A DNA stretch of 64,000 bases from Rhabdophis nuchalis (GCA_039707465.1 CM077645.1:63330850-63394849); one strand, 5' to 3'. Numbered from the stretch's first letter, positions 20,206 through 32,678 are shown. The notes: generated from the sequence alone by a model not told the origin. A program made the numbers and translations.

Positions 20206-22123
20206 CCTTTGGTTATCTTTCTATCTGAGTAAGGCCCATTCATTGATTCTTTGCTCGTCCCTTGTTTTTCAACTCTTCTCTTGAATTGTCCAAAACATAA
20301 AAAAACATGAAGGGGAAGGGAGTAGGTTGGGGACTCTATATATATCTAGAAAATCATATCAAAACAAAAGCCTATTCTTCTCATATGGATTCTGTTATTG
20401 TACATCATATCCACCCTCACACAGAGCATGATTTCTAAAGAAAACATAGAAACAAAAGTATGGAAGTGATTTGCAACTCGCTTCTTCCAGACAAGCACAA
20501 GTTTTAAAGAAATGACTGGTTTAGCATTGAGCCACGGTCTAGTCTCGGCAGGATCTAGATTCAAAAGAGAAGTTACCTATAGCAATGCCAGATCTTGGTT
20601 CTGACCTGGATTCTAAGAATGTCAGAGAGAAACCTCATCCCAGCACAAAGCCAGTATATCCAGCAGCCTTTCATATTTGTGGATAAAGGAATTATTATGC
20701 CTGATGGGGGCATTTTAAGCTATAGGCCAGAGATCTTATCACCTTATATTTTTAATTTTCAAGAAAGGAGAGTGATATATGGAAGGGATAATAAGACTCA
20801 ATGCCATGCTAGCAATGGTGATCTGCCCAAGGAGCTGTCCATGGTTCTGCAACTTCAGTCGGGTGTTCTCTGATTATTAAAGTAATTTAAGGTTACTGAC
20901 AAGTTCCAAGGCTCCCTCTTGTGATCACCAAAAAAACCACATTTAGAATGCTGTTTATCTTGGATCAGTCTGTAAATTAAAGTAGTGCATAGATTACAAT
21001 GCACATAGCATAACCTTCTGCTCAGAAATTGCTTCTATGCATTGCCTACCATACATGCACATCAAGACATGTCAAGACATGCATGTATGTACATATATGT
21101 ATTGTGATTAAATGTTGGATCAATTTGCTTATTAGACAAATATATTTCTACACCTAGGATATGTGTTTATTTAATATACTTCTTGCTAAATATAGATGGG
21201 AAAGTTTATAACTATTTGTAGACCCATTACATAAGGGGAGGAGAACACATTAGGATTTTTACATTAATTTTTCAGCTTCCAGCTTGGGTGAATTTTTTTA
21301 TGTTTAATGTTAGATATATTTGACATTTTGGTGTTTTTTTTCTTTTTTGAGCACAATATTTTTTTTCTTTTCATTGTTAGTGTTAGATGTGCATTTTTCT
21401 GTCTTTCTGTTTTGCTTATATTTTTTATAAAATAAAATAAATGTTAAAAAGATGTGCATACAGAGAACTCATAGAACAATTTAAAGCAAATGCCACATAA
21501 CAATTTTATCTTGCACATTAGCAATTAGAGCCAAATTCATACAGTATGGCAACCAACCAATAGAAAGTCCTGCTAGGGCTTTTTGACTAGACACGTGTGT
21601 TGTTAATATATTAACACTTCTTCATAATTTTTATATGTTATATTGTACAATATGTATGGTATTTACTGCACAATAGATATGAAAGTTTTTGAGCTGGAAT
21701 ATTTTAAGTATTATAAATACTGGTGGTGAAATTATATAAATACTTGACTCACTGCTGACAGAAAATGACTGAATTTTCTGCTTGTTGATAATAGTATTGC
21801 TTCTTATGTTAAAAGGTTGCATATAGTCATGCATTTATTTCATGGCAAATAATGCAATTTGATTTACTGAAAAAATGCATATAGATTTCTAATGTATCTG
21901 TTTTCTTTTAATGCAGATTCAAAATAAGATTCCATTCCAGAACATAGTAAAAGAGACAAATTAAACTGGAAAGGAGACAAGATTTGAATTCATAATACTG
22001 GAAAGCCAGCTGATCTCAACAAGGCATTTAAAAATTGAAACAGTTTGAATACATGCATCTCTGTACAAAGGATTCTTGAACTACTATTACAGTCACAATG
22101 TCCAACTGTTATAGAAATAAACG

Positions 22124-22160
<37 letters not shown>

Positions 22161-22287
22161 TAAATGTACAAAAGATAAATAGCATTCACCCAACCAAACA
22201 TGGGTTTTCTTTCATACAACTCTAATAAAGCTTCTATAATATGGTGCTTTCTAGACACTTCCTATAATAATTCTCATTAGTCTATCT
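20206..22287. other. unique DNA with one (AC)n microsatellite
   Basis: No gene seen. Includes (AC)16 at 22127-22158 and a T-rich stretch at 21290-21440 ending TTTATAAAATAAAATAAATG that could be an old LINE 3' end. Confidence 0.45.
22127..22158. repeat. (AC)16 microsatellite
   Basis: Uninterrupted AC dinucleotides over 32 bp. Confidence 0.97.
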
Positions 22288-22583
22288 CAAGGATGTCAAA
22301 CTCAAGGGGTGCTTAAATCTGGCCCATGGGGCCAACCTGGAAATAGTAAAAGATCAGTCTACAGTGCCTCTGCCAGTCAAAATGGGCGTGGGGGCAGGGT
22401 TATGCCTACCCTCCACACTCTGTTTTGACCATCCAAGTGCTGCAGAGGGGGTGCCCACCCCAACCCCATTTTAGCCAGAGGGGTGCTGCAGGAGGCATCC
22501 ATCCCATCTCCCCCCTCTACTCCGGCCAGTTTACATAGGAGAATTACAATGCTGATCTGGCTCTTGAAATCCGGTTTGACATC
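22288..22583. mobile_element. hAT-like element, CAGGGGTGTCAAACTC family
   Basis: Left end CAAGGATGTCAAACTCAAGG, then AAATCTGGCCCATGGGGC, as in the copies at 36251 and 44096. The right end reads TGAAATCCGGTTTGACATC. Candidate 8-bp duplications GTCTATCT (22280-22287) and GTCTAGCT (22584-22591) match at 7 of 8, with the last few terminal bases lost. Confidence 0.7.
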
Positions 22584-22591
22584 GTCTAGCT

Positions 22592-23606
22592 GATAATCTA
22601 GTACATCACAAAAGCACCTATTTCAGAAGGCTGAAAGAAAATAAACAGAATCTCTACCGATTGATAGATTGATTCTTGGCTATCATGCAAACACCTCAAA
22701 CCACCATTTCAAATGGACCAAAAATACTATTTTCACTTCCGTGATGTTATGATATTCTCAGCCACAGTTACTACAGCCATCAGAAACTACCCCATTTTTT
22801 TTTAAAGTCCAACTTCTACCCACAAAGGGACAATCCCTGATTCAACAGAATGTATTTTTTCCCCTCAAATGGGAGTTACTTAAGTATAAACCAACCTTAA
22901 CAATATTTGAAGCAAATGAATGATGAGAAGAAGTACAGGGGAGCAAAAATTGGAGAAAGCATTTTGAAAAGCAATTGAAGAAAAGTTTAGCTGCCCCTCT
23001 TCTGCTTAAAATCACAGGCTGCAGAAGTTACTTTCAGTCTTAATTATCCCAATGATGTGAAACCTTACATTTCATCCACAGAATAGATGTCCATTACCAT
23101 CCACCTACTTTTCAAACAATTTTTGTCCAACAGATGTTGAACAAACTCCTCCACGCATCCCAACAGAAAAAGGATTCATGCCACTTAAAACAGGGTGGCA
23201 GTCTGCAGATGCAATGAGGGCAGAGGCCATTTCACTCTCCTTACCACCACAAGGCCATAATTACAGCTGTAACCTGTTTTCAGTCAGTTCATCCTCAGCT
23301 GGGCATCAGTGGCTTTCTAGACACCTGTTCTCTTATTTCATCTCCCTCTACTGTTCCATAATTCACATTGTTTTTAGAAATGTAAGAAACCATGTGTGTT
23401 ATTCTGAGGTAAAAAAAAAAACTAGGATGGCAAATAAAATCAATCAATAGTATTTATCATAATGGAATGTAGTCAATGTCCTCACAGCATCTCACATAAC
23501 GTAGCCCTCAGTGATGCAAGAGGAAACAAATAAGAACAAGAGAATTTTATATGGTGTAGTATGTACTGGGACATATACAGTGAGGCATGGAGGAAGAAAA
23601 AGACTG
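22592..23606. other. unique DNA, no gene seen
   Basis: No recognised repeats or coding sequence. Confidence 0.4.
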
Positions 23607-23665
23607 TAACAGAGTTGGAAGGGACCTTGGAGGTCATCTAGTCTGACCCCCTGCTCATAGACAAG
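23607..23665 (-). mobile_element. CR1 3'-terminal fragment
   Basis: CAGAGTTGGAAGGGACCTTG and GGTCATCTAGTCTGACCCCC are the inverted 3' terminus of CR1. Only about 60 bp remains. Confidence 0.8.
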
Positions 23666-23767
23666 ATTACACACTAAAATAGAAGGAAAGGATTTGCTAG
23701 AATAAGACATCATAGATAGGAGTTCAGATTTCATGTCCCATAATAGAAACTACAAAAGATTGAGTTG

Positions 23768-24095
23768 ATAAGAACATAACATAAGAACATAAGAATAGCC
23801 TTGCTGGAACAGGCCACAGCCCATCTGGTCCAGCATTCTGTCTCACACAGTGGCTCCCCATTTGCTTCAGGATATTCCCAAGCAGATGTCTTCACCTGCT
23901 TATGATTCCCTGCAAATGGCATTGAGAAATATCCTGCCTATCTCTCCATCCCGGAGGGTGTCCTTAGGCATCCATAATGATAGCCATTGATACCCTTGTT
24001 CTCCATGAACTCGTCTAATCCTGCTTGATAATTTCTTACACTCTGCCTCCACCCAAAGAGCTTTTCTATCAACTTTATAATTTTTATGGACCATT
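23768..24095. mobile_element. interspersed repeat, CR1-like 3' UTR suspected
   Basis: Begins with ACATAAGAACATAAGAATAG, then CCTTGCTGGAACAGGCC, CCATCTGGTCCAGCATTCTG, a motif set I remember from many reptile and bird genomes. Family and strand were not settled. The two minus-strand frames within it have no function I can support. Confidence 0.45.
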
Positions 24096-25805
24096 TAATT
24101 AGGCTAATTTAAGCTGAGTAAAACAGGAACTTAAGGAGAAATGAGTGCTTGCTTCAGCTTTTTAATACAATAATGAAATCTGAGCTACTATCCTGTGAAA
24201 TGAGAAAATAAATATATATTTAAATTTTCACATATTCTTACCTGAAATACATGATGAAGACGACAAAGATATTTCCCTTGGTGATTTATTCTTTGTCTTT
24301 AACAACAACAACAAAGATCTGTCAAGGAGTATTACATCAAGAGCTGATATGACTTTCGATGTGAACAAGAAAGAGACATTAAAAAGTTATGCTGAATATT
24401 TTAGCATGCAGAATTGATCAGTCTTGAGAACCAGATTGACTTGGTTCTGCATTCTGATTAGATATCATTTGCATGCTTAGCACAAGTACCCTGGAAATAC
24501 ATTGCTGAGTTTATGACTGAAATCATGCTTTAATCACAGTGTCTGGCTACTTCAGAAATGAATATTGCAAATTATCTTGTGGAATCGAAACAAATAGCTT
24601 TGTGAAATATATATTGCCAATCTATAATGACAATCCTTTGGTATCACAGTTATGGCAGAGTATCAGAATCCAGCAACATTGTCAAAAAACCCGAAACATT
24701 AAAGGGCTAAATGAGAAGCTGGAGAGAAGTGACATTGGATGGATAGATAGGACTTTTCAGACTTGCATACTTCCTCAAGAATCATACTGTCTCATTCTGA
24801 GAAAGAACTAGTTGGTAACAGGCTAGTTGAGAAGGACTTACAGACATGTCTGCAGTAAAAGCATCACCACCAGTCATTTCCAATAAACAATTCAAAATCT
24901 AAAAGTAGTAAGAAAATCAGACACGAATTCAACTAGATGGTCTCTATCCCCTTTCCCTCCCCCCCAATTCTTATATCTTATTATTCAGTGAGTTTTTATA
25001 TTGCTTTTTAGGACACCCTACTAGGGTCATTACTAGGGTTATTACTTAACATTCAGGAAAGCGTATTAAATAAATCTGGAATTTTATGCTCTGATTCTGC
25101 ACAATGACAAATATTAATGATTCAATTAGGTTAGAGGATGTTTATCATGTTCCAGGGCCAGGTGCCAGTGAGGCTGATCCTGTGGTTTTTCTTTGAAAAA
25201 TAATTACCTAGAAAGAATGACAACAATGCACTATATGGTTCCATAAGCTAAAGCTACCATTGTGAAATACGCTGTTACAATAGTTTTTAAAAGCCAATTT
25301 TACTCCAAAGCTTATTTTTGCTCTGCAGAGGTTAAGAAATAAAATTATAAATTATAATACAGAAACTAAAATTGTTGGAGCCTGACTCAAAACGTAGGCT
25401 TTCAATGGATCTGAAAATTGTATGGTTCAGTACTAGCTAATTAAAATAGAAGACAGTTAAAAGAGACAAGTCTTTATTGATTCTATCAATATTCTGGGTT
25501 GGTTTGGCTTGGTTACAGCTTTTGGAGTTGTCCATTGATAGTGTGGTGCAACTTTATTTCCCTATATGGAGAATAGTGACAACATGATTGAATAGTGTGG
25601 CAGTGGCCAATTAAATAAGCCACACTAATAAACTATATCAGAATTCCTATCACCTTACCGTACCTTTTTGTGTTTCTATTTGTCCTGTGTTTCTTCATTA
25701 CCTATTCTCAGTTCTCTCCTTCCCCTTTATTTTTCTCCATTTCTATCACAGAAAAGAAAGACATTCTGTTGTGTTTTGTGTGGATTAGTTTGAGAGTATG
25801 TATGA
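24096..25805. other. unique DNA, no gene seen
   Basis: AT-rich. Frame 24539-24811 (+) shows no family resemblance, start context or splice site worth calling. Confidence 0.4.
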
Positions 25806-25957
25806 GGTTACATCAGTGGAGGGATTCAAAAATGTTTATTACAGGTCTGTGGGTGTGGCTTTGTGGGCATGGCAGGGGAAGGTTACTGCAAAATCCCCAT
25901 TACCTCCCCACCCCACTAACCTGCTTTTCAGCTCCATTCTCCTGTTCAGGGCAACAA

Positions 25958-26624
25958 AATCTTGGAATCCTAGTGGACAACCATTTAAATATGAGCCAGC
26001 AGTGTGCAGCAGCTGCCAAAAAAGCCAACACAGTTCTAGGCTGCATAAACAGAGGGATAGAATCAAGATCACGAGAAGTGTTAATACCACTTTATAATGC
26101 CTTGGTAAGGCCACACTTGGAATACTGCATTCAGTTTTGGTCACCACAATGTAGAAAAGATGTGAAAACTCTAGAAAGAGTGCAGAGAAGAGCAACAAAG
26201 AGGATTAAGGGACTGGAGATTAAAACATATGAAGAACGGTTGCAGGAGCTGGGTATGTCTAGTTTGATGAAGAGAAGGACCAGGGGAGACATGATAGCAG
26301 TGTTCCGATATCTCAGAGGGTGCCACAAAGAAGAGGGAGTCAAACTATTCTCCAAGGCACCTGGGGGCAGGACAAGAAGCAATGGGTGGAAACTAATCAA
26401 GGAGGGAAGCAACTTAGAACTAAGGAGAAATTTCCTGACAGTCAGAACAATTAACCTCTGGAACAGCTTGCCTCCAGAAGTTGTGAATGCCCCAACCCTG
26501 GAAGTCTTTAAGAAGATGTTAGATAGCCATTTGTCTGAAATGGTATAAGGTTCCTGCCCACGCAGGGGGTTGGACTAGAAGACCTACCAGGTTCCTTCCA
26601 ACTCTGCTATTGTATTATTGTATT
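25958..26624 (+). pseudogene. CR1 LINE ORF2 C-terminal part and 3' UTR
   Basis: 5'-truncated CR1 inside the MITE. The frame from about 25962 to the natural stop at 26548 encodes ~195 residues of the region after the reverse transcriptase palm: [53 protein letters not shown], then the terminal [18 protein letters not shown]. There are no internal stops, so the copy is young, although it lacks the catalytic core and is inactive. The upstream part of the long frame (25670-25957) is MITE and flank, not CR1. The 3' UTR ends TGCTATTGTATTATTGTATT. Confidence 0.93.
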
Positions 26625-26903
26625 AAACTATTCTCCAAGGCACCTGAGGGCAGAACAAGAAGCAATGGGTGGAAACTAATCAAGGAGAGAAGCAACTTAG
26701 AATTGAGGAGAAATTTCCTGACAGTTAGAACAATTCAGTGTCAGTGGAACAGCTTGCCTCCAGAAGTTGTGAATGCCCCAGCACTGGAAGCCTTTAAGAA
26801 GATGTTGGATAGCCATTTGTCTGAAATGGTATAGGGTTTCCTGCCTAGGCAGGGGGTTGGACCTCCAAGGTCCCTTCCAACTCTGCTATTGTATTGTGTT
26901 GTA
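26625..26903 (+). mobile_element. second CR1 3' fragment in tandem
   Basis: Starts abruptly at the position equivalent to 26341 of the preceding copy (AAACTATTCTCCAAGGCACC) and runs to its own 3' end. The frame 26610-26834 encodes the last ~70 residues. A 4-bp expansion (CAATTCAGTGTCAGTGG) alters the WNSL region. It is either a second insertion into the first copy's tail or a diverged partial duplication. Confidence 0.88.
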
Positions 26904-26931
26904 AAAGAAGAACAACTGAGAGGCAGCAGAG

Positions 26932-27284
26932 CAGTGGTGGGATTCAGCCAGTTCGCACCTATTCGGGAGAACCGGTTGGTAACTTTCTAAGCAGTTCAGA
27001 GAACCGACTGTTGGAAAAAATTTCATTTTGTTTAGAGGGCTAATCCTGTAAGGAAGGCAGGAAGGAAACATTCTGGTGTTGTTTCTAGCCTCATATTTGT
27101 TACCTGGCTTACAGAAACTGCCCCTCCAGTTAACCCTTATGACATTGTAACAGCTAAGGCGAAGTGCCCATCGACCTGAGTGAATTTACCATGCCCACCC
27201 AGTCACATGACCACCGAGCCATACCTACCAAGCTGGTCATTAGGGCAGAGAACCGGTTGTTAAATCATTTGAATCCCACCACTA
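26932..27284. mobile_element. inner hAT MITE with perfect 8-bp duplication
   Basis: A 353-bp element, ends CAGTGGTGGGATTCA and TGAATCCCACCACTA, flanked by CAGCAGAG at 26924-26931 and 27285-27292. It carries CCGGTT motifs near both ends. It lies inside the remaining right part of the outer MITE, so it is younger than that element. Confidence 0.95.
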
Positions 27285-27394
27285 CAGCAGAGGCAGGGCC
27301 AGCCTATTTGCTGGTTCTTCGAACTATTCAAAATTTCTGCTACCAGTTCTCCAGAATCTGTCAGAACTGGCTGAATACCACCTCTGGGTTACAT

Positions 27395-28648
27395 GATCAT
27401 GCTGAGAACACAGGATGTTTTTCTCCCCTATCACAGAGTAGTCACGTAATGTGAATGTACATGCTGCAAGAGATTTGTTTTAAATTTGCTCATGTACATA
27501 ATAAACTTACTACCTTAAATAGAATAAACATTCATAAAATGCGTTATGGTACCAGGTTCAAGGCCGGAGGGGAGGAAAACAGTGGTAGGATTTGCATACC
27601 ATGAAGATAGTTTGTCTCTCTCCATTTTTTCCTCCTACAGCAGATACCAGGGTGGTGCAGCTAAACCACATTTTCTGGCCCACCTGCATCCGAGGAGAGA
27701 TTCAAATTCAATAGCAGGTCCAGGAGTCCATTGGCACATAGGCAGGTTCAGGTGCTTGCTAGTGAGTAGAATAACATCGCAAATACAGAAAGAGCTTGGC
27801 AGAAAAGAAAGACACCATGATCTATTTTACTTGTGTGAGCAATTGTCCTTTTTAAAATCAGTCATCAGCAGTGCCATGTCCTCCATTTACTCAGAAGCTT
27901 GTTATGATATGGGAGGATGAGCCTAATGTCACGCAAGAATCATGTAGGTACTCCATTAGATCATTTCCAAGGCACAGATTAGCTCTGCCTTGCCGTCTGC
28001 GCAATCTTCAAGTGCAGAATTAACTGGGACATGAAATGTTTGAGGAAAAAAAGCCATAATGTTGCATGCGAGGAGAGAGTATTCCCTAGCTCTGGAGCTT
28101 TTACAGCCAAGGCGTAAATGAGTAAATGCAAGAAGTCCCCAAACGCTACCCCCAACTATCCTTTTCCTAGGCAGAGAACAGAGAGCATTATGCAAGGCTA
28201 AGAATCCAAGGCAAAGGGCAGAAGATCCAACAGCAAGTGGGATTCCTTGGAATTCAGAAGGGAGGTTGGATGCTCAGTTCCTGAGTGAGGTGTAGTTTCT
28301 TTATTGAACTACAGAGTAATAATGGCTTCAAGATATAGTATGTTCTTTTGCATATTGCATGCAAGAGCATCTGAGGAGAAGGGTAAACCACAAGTCAATG
28401 CATGACTTCCAGGCATTTGGAACAGCAAAGGTGGAAGCCATATGTGAACCCCTCCAGAGCAATGGTAGATACTGGGCCCCAGAAAATAGATACTAGTAGA
28501 CACTTCTGTATATGATGGATGGATCCACATCATGTATGAAGTAAGGCAGTCTATGAATCCATGTTGTTGTGCTGGCTTGCAAGACAAGACACCCTCATCA
28601 CTGTTCATAGTGATTATCGGTGTGACCAGAGCTATTGTATGTATGGTG
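27395..28648. other. unique DNA, no gene seen
   Basis: No recognised repeat. The 124-residue frame at 27546-27920 has no domain or splice evidence. Confidence 0.4.
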
Positions 28649-28838
28649 CAGGCATGAAATACTATAATCTTTGCTACTGGTTTGGAACCGGGAGAGGTGT
28701 GCACGATTTGCGCATGTGTGGCACTTTTGCACATGCGCAGAGGGTCTTTGATGACATCTGGGTGAGTGGGCAGAGCCTCCCACCATCGCCACGACTGGTT
28801 CTCCTCAACTGGGGCAAACCAGCAGAATACCACCTCTG
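28649..28838. mobile_element. hAT MITE with perfect 8-bp duplication
   Basis: A 190-bp element whose right end AGAATACCACCTCTG is the family terminus; the left end (CAGGCATGAAATAC) is diverged. GTATGGTG is duplicated at 28641-28648 and 28839-28846. The interior has GCGCATGTG and GATGACATCTGGGTGAGTGG, shared with the copies at 36365 and 44223. Confidence 0.92.
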
Positions 28839-28910
28839 GTATGGTGCTATTCATTTGTTCACATGCTCGATCCAATTATCCGGAGCAAACTTCACGCATG
28901 CAACTTGCAC

Positions 28911-28985
28911 CATTGTTTGTTTGTTTGTATCCCACTTTTATTATTTTTACAAATAACTCAAGACAATGAACATATCCAACAACAA
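28911..28985. mobile_element. repeat tail, TTTG-rich, family uncertain
   Basis: (TTTG)4 followed by ATCCCACTTTTATTATTTTT and ACAAATAACTCAAGACAATG, a motif recurrent in reptile genomes by memory. No boundaries or duplication were found. Confidence 0.35.
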
Positions 28986-30200
28986 TCTCATGTGGTCAGT
29001 TGGAAAGTAGCCAGTGGACCAGTTCATTAGGTGAGAAGAGACACATATCAGCCTAGATATGATTGCTGTGAGATGAAATATTTCAAAGAGACCCTTCTTT
29101 AATTGACTTGCTCTAAATCCACCTGGTTATTGATTTGTGTTTTCAAGATGATGTTTTCACCACTCATTAGTGTTAAAGATGCCTTTCTGAAATCCATGAT
29201 GTCTTCAATTTTGGGGATTTATCAGAAATTTGACGGGACAATACCTAGCTAACTTTAGATGGTCTCAGAAAGACGCTTACTCTGTTATGAATTTTGAAGA
29301 TGTGTTAATCAAAATCACGACCTTAAGACATTTTCACCAAAGTATACTTAATCAGTCTGCCTATTAGATACAATATCCTTTTCATGGAGAAAGATATAAG
29401 TTTCTTATTAAGAAAAACTCTATATTTTCTAAATTGCTAAAATTAGTAAAGTCATCAAAAGGACATAGTCAGCCCATCTTCCCATGTACAGGGTTTTAAT
29501 TACTTCCAAGCTGCCTTTTGGAGCAGAGGAATTCTCTATTTTTACAATGTATGTAGCCTAATGTGGCATTTTCAGTTACGTTGACCACTAGGAGGCACCA
29601 CGTGATCAATTTAATCTTTATTGGGAATCTGAAAATTCTCAGTAAGGATGTTGATTAGTTTAATCCCTAATTAATAAGTTCCTATTTCTCCTTAAAAGAA
29701 CATTAAGACCTCTTAGCACTGCACAAGAAAAAGATGTCATGTTTTTTAAAAAATATGCATGAAAGATTTACAGGAAATTCCAGGACTATAGATGGGAAAG
29801 TTAATGGGGAATAAAAAGGCAATATGGTTGCCTATAAACTAATGTGGAAACGACTTTCTTGTTTTTGTTTCTTCCCTCCCACTATTGCTGCGATATGCTT
29901 ATTTAACCAGACAGATTTAGTCTCATCTAAGCAAAAGGGTACAATAAATCTGTGTTGGGTATAATATTAACCATTAGCTAATTCTGTCAGAAAACATTGC
30001 AGGGCTATTGAGACCTTACGACTTTAAAGGAAGTATTAAAACAATCTCATATACAATTCTTTCCCACCAATTAAACCTTAGCTGCTTAATTTTCAAAATA
30101 GGAAAAAAGATACAAGTCTAAAATACGGAGAGAATGAAAGATGGAAGAACAAGAGGTGTGGATAATTTTATCTTTTTAGAACCCTGAATTACATAATAGT
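28986..30200. other. unique DNA, no gene seen
   Basis: No recognised repeat or coding evidence. Confidence 0.4.
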
Positions 30201-30331
30201 CTAAGGAGATTCTCAGTCATCCAGGTCCTGGTTGTCCCAAAAGTGCTTTTTCAAGAGGCAACTAGACTTTCTTTGTTTTTCCTTGAAGATTTTCACTTCT
30301 CATCGAAGAAGCTTCTTCAGTGCTGACTGAA
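30201..30331 (-). mobile_element. Penelope-like element 3' remnant with hammerhead-like core
   Basis: On the minus strand GAAGAAGCTTCTTCGATGAG, AAGTGAAAATCTTCAAGG, then GTCTAGTTGCCTCTTGAA and GGGACAACCAGGACCTGG. The segment CGATGAGAAGTGAAAATC (plus 30289-30308) resembles a minimal hammerhead core with changed bases (expected CUGAUGA...GAAA) and a very short stem II. Related to 13228-13314. The Penelope-like assignment is inference. Confidence 0.45.
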
Positions 30332-30430
30332 TTACATTATTATTAACCCAACTCATGTTTCCCACTCAAACAATCAACAATTGGGCATGCCTCTAAAGAA
30401 GTATGCATAAGAATGCGTATTTATAATAAA

Positions 30431-30845
30431 GGTAGTCCTTGACTTACAACAGTTCATTTAGTGACTGTTCAAAGTTACACCACTGACAAAAAATGATTTA
30501 TGACCTTTTTTCACACTTACGACCACTCCAGCATCCCCATGATCATGTAATCAAAATTCAGATGTTTGATAAGTGGTTCATATTGAGGATGGTTATAGTG
30601 TCCTGGGGTCATAAGATCAGCTTCTGCAACCTTCTGACAAGCAAAGTCCATGGGCAAGCCAGAGTCCATGGGCAGATTCATGTAACAAGGGTTAGTAACA
30701 ATCGTGTTACTAACTTAACAAATGCAATGGTTCACTTAACAACTGTGCAAGAAAAGTCGTAAGATGGGGCAAAACTCCCTTAGCAAATGTTTTACTTAGC
30801 AGCATAGATTTTGGCTTTCATTGTGATTGTAACTAGAGGACTACC
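30431..30845 (-). mobile_element. GGTAGTCC-family DNA transposon
   Basis: Near-complete copy: left GGTAGTCCTTGACTTACAAC, right AACTAGAGGACTACC, inverted ends. It contains the family motifs in reverse order (TGATCATGTAATCAAAATTC, AAGCAAAGTCCATGGGCA). No transposase frame. Confidence 0.7.
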
Positions 30846-31577
30846 TATACTTACCTTGTGTTTTCTAGTGTAGTGAGAGAATGCATTCGATGGTTGCTAA
30901 GGTTAAAAGGTCATATTCTAGATTCTAATGCCAGGAAATGATCTCCCTTATGAATAGATTATTACTTAATGCTTTCAAAGCTCTGAGCACTTATATTTTT
31001 TCTTATTGAACATTTAAGCTTGTTTAATGGCATTAAAAAAAAATACTAGGCTCACCCACCCAGACAACATTTTACTGCCAAGAGCTACTAGAAAACACTA
31101 AATGGATGGGGGTTTATGTAATTCCCAGATCGTAGCGGCATTTATGCATCAGAGGATGCTTATTTTTCACAGCTTCTATGGTTCTATAACACTTCAAAGA
31201 ACAGATGCCAATGCTGCAAAATATTTTGTTTGCAAAGCTTAGTAATATCTGATTTCCAAAACTCTTAAGGAAAATATGGTTTTAAAAATATCAACAGAAG
31301 TATGTTCTATGTTTGTACATCTGTGGTAGCAGTCTTAAGATCCATTGCACATCTATCTATCTATCTATCTATCCCCCTCTCCCTTTCCCTTCTTCCCTCT
31401 CCCTCCCTTAAATAAAATAAACATGTAGCACTTATCCCAAGTAAAATGAATTGATGAGAACCCAATAGATAATATGCATATAGCAAAAATATATGAGATG
31501 TTTACATTTTTATTACACAAGACAAACAACTACAAATGCCCATATTCTATGTACCCAACTTTGCATATACTGTATAA
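30846..31577. other. unique DNA with an (ATCT)n microsatellite
   Basis: (ATCT)n at 31351-31373 followed by a pyrimidine-rich tract to 31410; otherwise nothing recognised. Confidence 0.45.
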
Positions 31578-31722
31578 CTGGGGTCTCCAACCTTTGCAAC
31601 TTTAAGTCTGAAGGACTTCAGCTCCCAGAATTCTCCAGCCAGCTTTGCTCCCAGCTCCCGGCTGGAGAATTCTGGGAGCTGAAGTCCTTCAGACTTAAAG
31701 TTGCAAAGGTTGGAGACCCCTG
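31578..31722. mobile_element. hairpin hAT MITE with perfect duplication
   Basis: A 145-bp element starting CTGGGGTCTCCAACC and ending GGTTGGAGACCCCTG, with TSD CTGTATAA at 31570-31577 and 31723-31730. Arms of about 60 bp are almost perfectly complementary around a short loop near 31640-31658, so its transcript would fold into one long hairpin. Confidence 0.95.
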
Positions 31723-31730
31723 CTGTATAA

Positions 31731-32456
31731 GATTGGGAATGGATCTCTAGTTCTTTAAAGTTGCAGTATCAAGAAAATTATGGATGGGCTTCTAAGTACA
31801 TTACAGGGTAAAGCCACAAATTATCTTCACACGTGAGAGAGTCCTGCATTTTGAATTCATGTTCATAACAGCAGTAGGTAAAGGAAGAATTGGGTGTGAG
31901 ATATGCAGAAACCAAGCCTCAATTGCATTTCAAGGATCTTCTGATGGGCCCATGAGAAATAATGTTAATGGCATCTTAAATATATATAATATTTAAGCAA
32001 CTCTCTGAAGAGGCTTTAAGTGCTTGTCTATATTCAGATACCCAACTAATTTTTCTTTTTGTTTTTAAAAGATATTTATTTTAACTTGTGCAATTGCCAA
32101 TGTACTAACTTCCCAAGCATTTTTTTCTTGAACAGTGGTCCCTTTCTAAAATTATAAATGGTCATATTATTAGGCTGCAGCATCAATCTTATGCCAGCTA
32201 CTATATATTTTACAATCTACTGCCATCCTGTGGTGATTGAAAGAATGTCTAGCACAGCAGAATATATCCCAGTATATTCTTTCAAAATTAGGCATGCCAA
32301 ATTGTTTCGTTACATTAATTGGCTCACAGTATAATAGTTGATTTCCAATAAAGTTTGCTTCAGGAAATTATAATGTTGGTTAATTAAAAGTTACAGAATT
32401 GCATAAACGTTTGCAGTCTATTTGTAAGGCACGCATTAACATGAAGCTTGAAAGTA
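31731..32456. other. unique DNA, no gene seen
   Basis: No recognised repeat or coding evidence. Confidence 0.4.
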
Positions 32457-32678
32457 CCCTGTTTCCCTGAAAATAAGACCTTCCCGGATAATAACCCCAA
32501 TCGGGCTTTTGAGTGCATGCACTAAAATAAGCCCTCTCCAAAAATAAGCCCTCCCAGAAAATATTGCAGCACAGCAGCAGCAATGAGGTGACTACGCTCG
32601 CTGTCTCCTGCACCTCAACAATAATAAGGCCTCCCCGAAAATAAGGCCAAGACCCTGTCTTGTTTTCGGGGAACACAG
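32457..32678. mobile_element. Tc1/mariner-type MITE, CCCTGTTTCCC family
   Basis: Left end CCCTGTTTCCCTGAAAATAA, right end TGTTTTCGGGGAACACAG, flanked by TA (32455-32456, 32679-32680). The related copy at 45271-45527 is in the opposite orientation. Internal AAAATAAGCCCTC repeats are typical of the family. Confidence 0.85.

Larger units (their letters stand above)
25814..27386. mobile_element. hAT MITE split by CR1 and by a second MITE
   Basis: Left end CAGTGGAGGGATTCAAAA, right end GGCTGAATACCACCTCTG. The 8-bp duplication GGTTACAT is intact on both sides (25806-25813 and 27387-27394). Only the outer ~140 bp on the left and the last ~100 bp plus a short piece at 26904-26931 belong to this element; these parts together match the uninterrupted relative at 5051-5272. 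The rest is later insertion, listed separately. Confidence 0.92.

Noticed and set aside
25670..26548. 292-codon ORF starting [14 protein letters not shown]
   Set aside because: The N-terminal third reads through unique flank and MITE; only the part from about 25962 is CR1. Not a membrane or secreted protein.
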